Below are positions 36,844 through 47,465 of a DNA stretch of 64,000 bases, piece by piece (the first letter of the stretch is position 1; each line of letters opens with the position of its first letter). The notes under the pieces were generated by a model, which saw only the letters and a list, made by a program, of their open reading frames with translations, made no database searches and was not told the origin of the DNA. The position numbers and the translations under genes were made by a program. Source of the stretch: Sthenelais limicola (lineage: Eukaryota; Annelida; Polychaeta; Phyllodocida; Sigalionidae); the NCBI GenBank assembly GCA_942159475.1, contig OW804095.1, positions 88,673,740 through 88,737,739 on the forward strand. The letters are read 5' to 3'.

Positions 36844-38639
36844 ATTAAAAGGGTAAAGGAAGTGCACCTTAAGGAAGTTTACCCTGTTTATAGCAATCGG
36901 TCACAATCCGATTTCACTTTCCGAGTCATAAGAACAGGTATTTGCATGTCCGCCTTAGCTTAGAATAGTTAACAGTGATCCCATGTCAATAGTTATGTGT
37001 TTACTTGTTTAAATAAAAATAGAAGTCATCTTTCCTATCATGCATTTGATTTTTATAGATCATTTACACAAGTTGTGGTATTAGTACAATGTTCTTTGCA
37101 TTTTTCGATAAAAATGTTGCTAAATACTTATGTGTGAGATTTGAACTAGTTCTTCTAAATGCGCAGTGAAACATGCAAATCCTCCATTGGAAAGTGAAGA
37201 TACTGGGTGTAAATCCATCTTTAATTATCTACAGGTGGGAGTTAACTTACTGACTGGTGTGGATGACTCCCTGCATGTAGTTCTGCCATTGCACCCAGCT
37301 GCATGCATTTACATATTACATATTCAAAGAGGTCGCATTATATGATTCTAATACATCGGGCGGAGTCTAAATGGTGAAACGAAAGATTAATATATATGAT
37401 CATGTAGAAGTCTAATACAATTACAAGAGATGCGATTGATTAGTCATCATGTCCGATTGCATTGCACCTTTTCGCCTACCTTCGTCGCCACACAGGTTGA
37501 CGCTCTTGTGTCTCTCAAGTTATTCACATATTTATTAGATTAGATACGAGTCTATCTGCGATGCATTTGCCCGAGGCTCTGTACCTCCATATTTTATCAG
37601 ATTGTAGTCAGCAATGGCCTACGGTCTTTCATCTGATTTAAGCCTATGTGAATGTGACACAGCGATGCTTCTATATAGGTCGGGTCGTAGGAAAAGTACA
37701 ATCGACATAATAGCAACGTCTTGCCTTTTAGGCAGATAAAATCATAAATACAATATCTGGTCAGTTATGCTGAACTGTATTTTGAACCTCATTTTTGTCT
37801 TAAATTTTTGTGCTTTTAGAACAATTATCAGGGCGAATACATTTCGTAAAATATATACCTATCCATGTTAGGAAAACGGTTATGGTAATCTTTTGTGTAT
37901 AAATGCTCTTCTTTTCTGTAACTTCTCTATGATAACTTCTTGACAAACAAATTTGTAAACACGTTACTTTTAACAACCGTATAAAGATATCTAGAGCATT
38001 CAGTAATAATAGAGTACATGCAGCTTTCAGTGGTAGTAACTTGATATTTATGTACATATTGTTAAACAATTTTTTTTAAAAAAATGTACAGGGTACACTC
38101 AAATTAGAGTACCCCATCATGTTAAGCACGTCATGTTCAAGCCTTACACTATTGAAACATTATATAGAGGGTGGTTGCAACCTGTATAGTTCAAACATGA
38201 CAGTCACTGGAATAGGGGGCAGGTGCTGTCCAATTGTGATGTGTCACAATACAAGTCACCAAAGCTGGATTTTGAGATACCACCATATTCGAAAAACCAT
38301 TTCCTAATGATAGTAAACTTTAATATTTGTTTTAAAATAATTTTTTCTACATGTGATGTGTCACACGAAAATGAGTCACAAATCGAGAACTTGCCCCCAA
38401 ATCGGCCCAGAATTGCGTAAGTGTGGGCCAAAACAGGAATCGGGGGTCAAATTGGGCATGTTTGGGTCCGAAAAAAAGTCCCAATTTCACATTTTTAAAC
38501 ATTGGGAGTGCTGAAATCGGCTCTGTTTTGAAATCGGCCCATGTCAATTCATGTGTGGGTCCCCCTTTAGCCAGTGCATCTTACCATCTGATATTCTTTA
38601 TGCAATGCTATTTCTTTCTTGCAAACCAAGGTATAAAAT
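36844..38639. other. Noncoding stretch, no gene supported
   Basis: AT-rich DNA without a supported gene. The phrase TATTTTGAACCTCATTTTTG (37,780) also appears, nearly identical, at 4086, a minor dispersed repeat. Confidence 0.5.
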
Positions 38640-39485
38640 GAGTATTGGCGGACATTCCCCTACCCGTCCACTTTATATTGCTGTAAACTAATGGAAATCT
38701 CCGCGAAATTTTCTGGATTTGCGTTGATAATAACATCCATGTCTTCATGCAATACATCCCCGGCCTTGGAATCGGTGCAACCCCTATTCCCATAGACATC
38801 ATGCTGGTACTGCGTTTCCTTGTGCACTTAGGTGAGACTAGAAAGTTTGTCACCATAACAAACTATCTGTCTGCTATAAACAGCCTTAACACATTCTACG
38901 GCTATGAGACTGACTTTAGATTCTATTTCATAACCAAAATGGTGTTGGTGGGGCTTACGAATACCTTGGGTTATGCCTGCTCTCCTACTGCAGAAAACTC
39001 CCTTGAATTGGGTTTTCTGGACTGCTACCCTTTTTTGGTTCCATACCCTGCTATAGAAATCTAACTTTCTGCCTTGTTGAGCAAATGCAGACCATCTTCT
39101 TACTAGGAAGGACATGTCTGGTCGGTGAACAGCCTTGTGGTAAATGTCAGATCTACCAAAACTCTCAGACATAAGGAATGTGTTCTTGAGATCCCTGTCT
39201 GCCCTGTGAACATCAGTTTTTATTGCTTGTGCGACTTGATATTTGAGGTCTCACTTCCAGCTGGTGCCTGGCACTCCAGATGACTGCCTATTTCTTAAGC
39301 CTACAAGGACATGTTGTCTTTCCTCAAATTCCATGTGCAACTTATTGGGCTTTTACCTAACAACGGTGGCCTGCACTCCACCAATGTTCCTCTCCTGGAT
39401 AAAATGACAATGGGGGACTGGGCCAGGATGTCAGCCCTAGCTTATCTACCTACCCCTTCTCAAGGAAGTGCTCCATTGATAGACT
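38640..39485 (+). pseudogene. Tyrosine recombinase fragment, frameshifted
   Basis: The frame at 38,747-39,064 contains MLVLRFLVHLGETRKFVTIT followed by NYLSAINSLNTFYGYE and VLVGLTNTLG. This is the SAM-like core-binding domain that precedes the catalytic domain in DIRS/Ngaro-type and related tyrosine recombinases. Later pieces in other frames (LPC-ANADHLL, DIRNVFLRSL, TMGDWARMSALAYL) look like remnants of the catalytic domain up to its GDW segment. I cannot place the catalytic R-H-R-Y set, and several frameshifts are needed, so the copy is dead. Confidence 0.55.
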
Positions 39486-40005
39486 AGCTGCTTCACTCTT
39501 CTAACCTTGTTCATGCTACACGTTTTGAGTTATTTTCCCTCACTGATACCTGATCTTAATGTTATGTTTTTTTGCTATTTGGCATTTGTCTCGATGCCGG
39601 CTCTTCAACTAATCACTTGTCCTGCCTTCCCTTACTATCTCAATTATAGTGACATCTATGTGTATATATATGGTTATAAATGTGTTGTAACCCTACTGCC
39701 ACCTCCTACAGAAGAGGGCCACCGTGCAGGTGCCTCGCTGGATGGCACACCAGGGTGAGTTTGCTTCTGACGACCACCAAACAGGGAACCAGATTGTCCT
39801 AAAGCTCACCGACCTTTTTCTTTTTTTCCCAACTGAGTGAAGGGCGTTTGTACCCACACTGGCTCTTCAACAATTATTATTATTATAGAATTTTTATTCA
39901 AGTTTGTTGTCAGGATACAAGAAAAGGACATGCAATTCTACTCATAGATCTTCAATCCGACCCTTGAAATCAGTTGTCCTGCCTTCCCTTACTACCTCAT
40001 TTATA
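39486..40005. other. Noncoding stretch, repeat tail likely
   Basis: Contains CTCTTCAACTAATCA-type and GTCCTGCCTTCCCTTACTA phrases, the latter at 39,623 and again at 39,976. It may be the 3' part of the recombinase-bearing element. No gene is supported. Confidence 0.4.
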
Positions 40006-42344
40006 TTATAACACATTATATTTACTTTTTCTACAACTGCGCCCAACAATGCGTTGATCTTGCCTTCCAATAAGGACACGCCACATCAAATAGGCCAAAA
40101 CATACCTGTTCTTGTTTTGACCACTACAATTATCACAGTCAAGATCTAAATGCTTCTCCCCCAGACCATAGTTTCAAAGTAATGATTCAGATAAGAAATA
40201 ACTGCATTTGATCCCTTACTGGTGCAATGGCTCTCATCAATAAGATAATTCACTTGTCTAGGCATTCCTTCCATGCAAATACCGAACAGGCCTACCTTCC
40301 TTGGGGTCAGGAAATAAAGGGGACCTGGTTGCATCGAATAGGAAGGTAAATGCACTTGTTGTGCAAAGTCAAAACTGTGATGCACTCGAATGTCACATGA
40401 GCAAGGGGCATGTTTGCCCAGGGGGGTTTCGCCATTGTCTCTGTATGCTTCTTTTGCATCAGCACAAAATTTCTGATAAAGAGTTCTCTCATCGGTTACA
40501 GTGTCTAAATGTTTCTGCTGTTTCTTTAACTTGGCAACTTTCACAACTTCAGGTAAATTGCTACTACAAGAAATGTCTCTGTTATTACGCTGGCACTCCC
40601 AGCAGAGGTCTGTCATGGGACGACTTGTGACTATTTTAGGAAGATATTTGCGCCATAGATGGCCAAAAGTGGAGTAGGCAACAGCCCTATTGTTAGTCTC
40701 TTGCATGGCTTGTGTGTAAAGACGATGAACTTCAGCCTTTGTAGAACGGCAGGGGAGAATGAGGATGTCGTCTCTATGGTGTGAAGCTACTCTGCCTGGC
40801 AAGACAAGAGCATGTATTTCGGCATAAGATGTGATGAAGTTGATTGTGTTCTTCAGATCATCTATTGGCAATGACCTGACAGCACGGTGACCACCACCAC
40901 GTCGTTGACGAGTGACATGACCATCCTCGCAGAAGGATTTTAGCAAAACAGTCAGCAAGTTTTGGCTAATCCTAGAAGGAAAGAGAGAGAAGAGAAAAAT
41001 AGAAAAATTAATAATTTAATCGCAAAGGAAGAAATTAAACATAATGCAGGATTGTAAATAAGATTACAAAATAATGATTCTTAGCAAATAATCATGTTAT
41101 TATGAATAGCTATGTAATGTTCAGCATTAATGGGCACAACAAGATTCATGATAATACTCACTTGTAAAGGAATTTAAAGGTAGCTTTGCAAATAGGCTTG
41201 TTATGCATTCTGTAGTGGCTCTTTGGGTGTTTTCTCTCTCCCTTCCATTGGTGCCCCTTCTTTGTTGGACTGCATCGATCACTGTTGTCAGTAACAGTAT
41301 TGAAAACACCAAAGAGTGCCATGTCAAGCTCATCTGAAACGACAGTATAACAAAAATATAATGATGATGTTGTGACCCACTAAAATATCACTGACACAAA
41401 TCTTAAATCCCCCTCGACCAGCAAGATTCGCTACAGTTAGCCTACGTAATTAGTTATCCTATGTAATTAATTATCCTATGTAATAAGTTATCCATGTCCT
41501 CATAATTGAACAAACTACAGCTTAAAATACTGAATGAGTATTATACATGCATGAGACAATAGAGAAAAACATTTTAAAATTACCTTGATGGATTTGATCA
41601 TGTTCCGACCAATGAGCGATGTGCTGTTCCACCATGAACTGGTCTATGCACGGCCCGTTGTTAAACAAATGGCAGTTACAACTGAAATGGACAAAATCCT
41701 AGATTTCAATAGCCCAAAAGTGACATGTTGATACACGTAATGCATTTTTAACCCTACATTCCACACGAGACGATAAAGGAATATCAGACATCCCAAGTAA
41801 ATAGTTTACTCCCCCGATCTTGACTCGATGCTTCCCAGTCCCCATGCACAAACAACACAAGGAGAGGTAAAACCTCTACAGATCAAATTTAGAACATTTA
41901 AATATACACACAATATATCTCTCACACATAACAGCATTGGATTATAGATTTGATTCATTTCCAGGGATGTACATAGCATAGTTTTCAGATCGCCTCCCCC
42001 AGCGCGTCAGCACACACGATAGAAAACATGGCCATAGAGCACCAACACTTACCTAAATCTGGAGCACTTTTCCCGTTCCTTGTCCAGGACTGCCTGCATG
42101 TGGTCAATAATAATAATAGGTTCTGATTCTTCCTCAGCTTCCTCCTCATTTGTGTCCTGAGTTTCAGGAGGACCTGGGACGTCTGGTTCTCCATCCAAGT
42201 CAGATTCCACCGTCTCTTCTTCCTCGTTGAACACGTTGAATATTCTTCGATGAGGTTACGCCATTCTGAGTTGTTAACAACACCTCCCAAATTGGCTCGA
42301 GCGATGCCATTAAGAGCTTCTGCGACGGTGGCCTCAGCTTCCAT
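40006..42344 (-). pseudogene. Four-exon transposase-like gene with two frameshifts
   Basis: Four blocks on the minus strand join in phase through GT-AG introns. Exon 1 is 42,344-42,053 (ATG start, an acidic EEEETVESDLDGEPD segment). Exon 2 is 41,681-41,584 (SCNCHLFNNGPCIDQF, a Cys-rich segment). Exon 3 is 41,333-41,162 (NKPICKATFKFLY). Exon 4 runs from 40,971 (CEDGHVTRQRRGGGHRAV, later HSFDFAQQVHLPS and GPLYFLTPRKVGLFGIC). After a frameshift near 40,163 the frame continues with DCDNCSGQNKNRYVLAYLMW to a stop at 40,006. The DNC-GQNKN motif and its context belong to a large, poorly characterised animal family with a transposase-like RNase H fold. A one-base loss near 42,240 breaks exon 1. The 3' part of the domain is missing. 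It is either a decayed element or a domesticated gene that died. Confidence 0.65.
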
Positions 42345-43069
42345 GTTTAAATATTAAACCTTGGTCCATTTAAAACTTTGTTGGAGAGTAAAACATGTGT
42401 TGAATCGTCTGGAATTGAGGAAGAACTGGTCACTTCAATTCAAATCCAAGACCACGCTAGAAGCTGGTGTAAGCTGGTGTAAGCTGGAAGTTGATCTTTC
42501 GGAGCGGCTGGACCAATCACAGCGCTGTATCCACTACCCTAGCAACAACTGTTTATGCAGAATGCACTTGGATAGAGCTCTGTGATTGGTTAACTTAAGC
42601 GAGCATCGAAAAGGGAAGACTGCCATTGGATAGAGGAGATTTGCGGCTTTGCGATGATACCAAATGGGCTGGGGTACCCTACACTCAAATGTCCACGGCG
42701 TACAAGTGAATTTAGTGCAAAATAGCCTCCGACTCCTTTGTTTAAACCCATCCAACCATGTTATGAAAATGTTTACCGGCCATTATGATGCATAAATTAT
42801 TGTTTATTTTACAAAATACTTTCCATTCTCACAAAAAACATATTAAAGATTAATATTACGGGAAAAAAAGATTTCGGCTGAAAAAGTCATATACCACCTT
42901 TGGAGCCCTATATCTCAAAACGATAGTTGCCGACATGGGACTCTTTTTGATAAAGCACAATATTATATGGACAAATAATGATTAATGATTTATGGTCATG
43001 CTTATATTGCCGTAGTTAGTCCCACATTGTGCTATATCAAATCTTGTATTGCCTGTATACCTGATTACC
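42345..43069. other. Noncoding stretch, no gene supported
   Basis: Upstream flank of the minus-strand transposase-like gene. It contains AGAAGCTGGTGTAAGCTGGTGTAAGCTGG-type short direct repeats near 42,460-42,488 and could hold that gene's promoter, but no motif is decisive. Confidence 0.45.
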
Positions 43070-46000
43070 ACACACATACACAATACTAACAAGAACAACC
43101 CTCAAGTCAAAAACAGTAATTGACCACTTTTATTCGAACCCACAAAATATTGACTCTTCAGGTATCATTCTAGAGTCTACATCCGATCACTTTCTGACAT
43201 ACCTAATCAGAAAAAATAAAAGAAATAGATACGAAACAGACACCTTTGGGCTAGAAAAACGAAACACCTAGATCAAAAAATATTAAATGACATACTAAGA
43301 GACCTAGATTGGACAAAATTCTTTCACAACCAATCCCCTGATGAAGCCTGGGAATTTCTGATGGGGAAAATAGAACACTATCTGGACAGAATGTGTCCTC
43401 TAAAACTGTTTAGGAATGTCAGGGTGAAGGAAAAATGGATGACAAATGAAATCACAGCTTTAATGAATGACAGGGATAAGCTATTCAGAGAAGCAAAATC
43501 TAATGGTGACCCAGAGCCCCTTGCCAAAGCAAAAAAGGCAAGACTGAGGGTAAACAAAGAATCTAAACAGGCCAAAGCTTCACATATAAAAGAGACGCTG
43601 TCCTCACATGAGGATAACCCAAAATTTTTCTGGGAGGTGCTGATACCACTCATTAACCCAGAAAAGGTTAAAACAAGTAGGGAAATCTCCCTAGAAAATG
43701 GTGATTTAATGTTAACCGGGGATACTGCATGCTCCGAATTCAATAATTTCTTTCTGAACATAGGCCCTGAACTTGCCAACAGGATCACTCCTCCTCCGGG
43801 CTCAGTAGCCACACCAATTGAAAATGTCTGTAATGCACCCGTTTCAGAGAGAGTTAGGGATGAAAAGTTGATTTTCTCTTTTCAACAGGTTCTATCTAAG
43901 GACATCAAGAAGGTTCTTGTGAAACTAGATAGTAATAAAAACTCTGGCATCAGATTCCTACCGGCCAAAATTCTCAAACCTTGTCTGCACACCTTGTCTG
44001 CCCAGATGGCCTTTCTTGTTAACCTCTCTTTCCAGAAAGAGATAGTCCCCAAAGCTTTTGAAGAAGCAAAAGTAACACCACTCCACAAGGCCGGCTCAAA
44101 AAGCTCCCCCAGAAACTATCGACCGATCTCGGGTATCTCCCTGCCGTAAAAAATCCTCGAAACAGTAGTACAACGTCAATTATCTGACTACTGTAAATGT
44201 ATTTATTTTCACGCAGATAAATTTTTGCACACTAAGTACTTTGACATCTTTTTGCAGGGATTTAAATTTGCGCAGCAAGGAAATCTCCCACATCGTTTAT
44301 GCAATAATTATACCTTTCACGCAGGATTTATTTTCACGCACAAAGGTGGGTGCACGAAAATAGTGAAAATAAATAGTGCGCTAACATCAATACGTTTACA
44401 GTACTTCAAAGAAAATAAATCATTCTATGAAAAGCAATATGGCTTCAGAAAGAACTGTTCTTTTCAACAAGGGCACATTGATTTCCTAAATAACATTTAC
44501 CCACAACTGAACAATAAACTTCTTAACACTACAGTATTCTTAGATTTCAAAAAGGCCTTCAATACGGTCCATCATAGAACCCTAATTCAGAAGTTAGAGG
44601 CATACGGCATTAGGGATACCAAGCTAAATTGGTTTGAAAACTAACTGACTTTGAATCACAGAAAGGTCGAATAATATACAGAGTACCACAAGGGACAATC
44701 CTTGGGCCAATCATATTTTCTATTTACATAAGCGATCTTCATGCTGTAGTAAAATCATTTATAGTCCAGCATTATGCTGATGACACTGTACTGTTCATGA
44801 ATCATAACAACAATGGCGAAATGAACACATTGATTCAGGAATACCTTAGGCAGATTGGAATCTGGTGCCAATCAAACAAAATTTCTTTAAATGCAGACAA
44901 GTGTAGTGTCACAAATTTCTCCATCACCCCCACGTACCAGAGCTCTTGTTCCTCCCCTTTCAAACTTGGGAACTCGACACTAATGTGGGTAACTGAGTAT
45001 AAGTACCTAGGGTTTTTACTTGATAACACCCTGTCTTTTAAACCGCACTTGCACAACCTCATTAAAAAGATCTCCTTGAAAATTAGACTACTCTACAAAG
45101 CAAAGGACTCTCTGACCAAAAAAGCTAGACATGACCTTCATGAAATGGCTATCATCCCCCATTTTGATTATTGTAACTTCATTTATGATTCGGGTCCAAA
45201 ACACATGCTTGATAAACTCCAATCGTTACAAAATTCAGCACTGTGTACAATTTCCAATAAAAATAGGGTAGAAAGCGTTGATGAGGAACATAAAACCATG
45301 AACATCTTACCTCTTAAGGAAAGAAGAAAGAAACACATTATTGAAATTGCCCACCACCTAGCTCAAAATACTGAAAACATTGATCACAGGGATCTGAAAA
45401 CCAAAAGTCATGATGTAGGACGCAAAAATTTAAAAACCAATGCCCCAAAACCCCAAAAATTCAAAATTCGGTAATTTGTAAATGCCAAATGGAATGGAAC
45501 AAGCTGAGCGCTGCGGCACATAACATTTCTGATAGACTTACATTCCGCTCCTATATCAAAAACCATACAGGGTGATGGAGTTATAGGCTCAACCTTAATT
45601 CTGTTGTGACTTTTATAACTGTTCGTATAGAATTATGCCCTCTGTGGCAAATTGTTGTGCTCCCCATTAACTGATTCACAGCATTCATTATTATAACTTA
45701 TGGTCTAGTTCCTTTGTCATGTATTTTAAATCATACCATACCACTTGCTATGTCTTCTTAAGTTGTAAACTTAGCTCCATTTCTGAGGAGACCACGTTTG
45801 ATTAGTTGTATAAAAGAAGTATACATTGATGTCCATCTTAACCAGACGGAAATTTAAATTCAATAAAACAATGGAAATTGTTTCCGAGAGTTGTAGTTTA
45901 AGTTCATGAGACTCTGTATTAGAAATTAGTGCCAACTGTAGTTGAGTTTATGTAACAAGCAGCCGAGAGAAGTTTAGTAAGAAGGCATGGGCTGGAAGAG

Positions 46001-46075
46001 ATCTTCGGATAAGTTCATAACCTGTTTGCCATGTACACCTTTTGGAAATAAAGAATTTATTATTATTATTATTAT
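43070..46075 (+). mobile_element. CR1/Jockey-like LINE, 5'-truncated, broken
   Basis: The element starts inside the apurinic endonuclease domain (TVIDHFYSNPQNID, then the catalytic STSDHF segment). After a frameshift near 43,270 the linker and RT follow at 43,361-44,148: KDIKKVLVKLDSNKNSG, EAKVTPLHKAGSKS and NYRPISGISLP, then a stop. RT continues at 44,403-44,644 (EKQYGFRKNCS, VFLDFKKAFNTVHH) and, after another break, with YRVPQGTILGP and the catalytic YADD at 44,773-44,784, running to 45,474. A 3' UTR with AATAAAG ends in an ATT-repeat tail at 46,052-46,075. Several stops or frameshifts and a MITE insertion make it inactive. Confidence 0.85.
44191..44401. mobile_element. MITE inserted in the LINE RT, TA target site
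   Basis: 211 bp beginning CTGTAAATGTATTTATTTTC and ending in the inverted equivalent (AATACGTTTACAG), with GTGAAAATAAATA inside the right end matching TATTTATTTTCAC at the left. TA flanks both sides. Removing the element and one TA joins the LINE reading frame exactly at an aspartate-tyrosine codon pair, which confirms the boundaries. Confidence 0.85.
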
Positions 46076-46194
46076 TGTGTCATTTGTATGTGCTGTAGTC
46101 GATGAATTTAGGGAATCTGGGGCTTGATCTTATTAGTCATAACTGTATTAAATGTATCTGCTGTAAATACTATTAATTATCAAATTAACCATTC

Positions 46195-46350
46195 ATTTTC
46201 TCCTTTTTCTCTCACTATGTCTCTCCCACTCTCTCCCAGTCCCTACCTTCCTTTTCCTCTACCCTGCCCTTTTCTCTCTCCCCCTCTTCTCTCTGTATCA
46301 TCTTTTCCCTCACCCTTTGCCTCTGCTTCTATCATTCTCTCCCTCTTCCT
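46195..46350. repeat. CT-rich low-complexity tract
   Basis: A polypyrimidine block rich in TCTCTCCC. Apparent serine/proline-rich frames are composition artefacts. Confidence 0.8.
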
Positions 46351-47217
46351 GAGGACAACATTTGGGAGGATAAATCCTTTTAGTCTTATTCTACTCATAT
46401 TTCAATTCGGACATTAGCAAGATGCTTATATTTATTAAGAAAAACAACCATAATTAATGTGGATATGGAATATATTTGACTAAATATAGAGACCTAATGG
46501 CTCCATGTTCGTGCCACTCTGTAGTCACATGGGTACTTCTTCCAGTTGCACATGTATCTCTGTCTGTCTGTCTCTCTCTGTCTTTCTCTCTCTCTGTCTC
46601 TACATACAGGACATTATATATCGAACCAATTCTAGTAAATACGAATGACATACTTTCCCATTCATTCAAGATGCTCCTGTACCTATCTGTATGGCTAATC
46701 TAATATTGATAATATATTCCCTGCAGTAATTGAGTTTCATTTCCCCCATGGAGTCCATCTATGCAAAACACTTAATCTATCACAGAGACTTCAACAGATC
46801 TGAGATCCACTGAAATTGATAACCCTTTTAATTTAGATTGAATCATCCAACCATTGCGGCAGGAACAAAGATAAAAATATATTTCATGAATTAGATTACT
46901 GCAATTCGAAACCATCTTCCAATAGAACAGTTTTAACTCAAAGACGATCTGTGACTATACTTCTAACGTACATTAAATCTAATAATGTGTGTGAACAGAA
47001 ACAAATATCAGTTAAGATATTTGTCTCAGCCAACGCAACTAAAAAAGGTCTCACCACATTTACTCATATTATGACTCAGAGGACTGTGTGTATTTATATT
47101 CTGCTGCTGTTATATAATAAGAAAAGGATAACCAGTGTTAGCAGTGAGAGTGCGAGAGAGCGAATGAGGGAGAGGCCGGTGCAGGTCACTTGTTTGACCA
47201 CTCGATGACTACCCGGC
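46351..47217. other. Noncoding stretch, no gene supported
   Basis: Contains a CTGT/CTCT microsatellite at 46,557-46,600. No gene is supported. Confidence 0.5.
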
Positions 47218-47234
47218 TAGCGGAGTGTGCGTGT

Positions 47235-47265
<31 letters not shown>

Positions 47266-47271
47266 GGGGGT
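47218..47271. repeat. GT repeat followed by poly-G
   Basis: About 13 GT dinucleotides run directly into about 23 G residues. The G count may be unreliable as sequence. Confidence 0.85.
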
Positions 47272-47339
47272 CCACCATAAACCTATTAAAGGCGGGTTGT
47301 GAATATGTCTCATATGATATATATAATATATAGTAGTCG

Positions 47340-47465
47340 ATGGACATCAAAACCATGAGTCAGCTGATTGTTGTGATCTTTAAGTTTTATTCAAACTTTA
47401 TACAATGGTTGTATGATTCCTACGTTTCGAATCTCAGTTGATCCTTCGTCAGGGAATGATTTACA
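47340..47465 (-). mobile_element. Candidate Penelope-like element tail
   Basis: Read on the minus strand, the phrases CCTGACGAAGGATCAACTGA and TCGAAACGTAGGAATC occur together at 47,417-47,455. A GACGAAGG-type phrase followed by CGAAACGT is a common terminal signature of Penelope-like retroelements. No reverse transcriptase or GIY-YIG frame is visible nearby, so this would be a short 5'-truncated copy. Confidence 0.4.
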
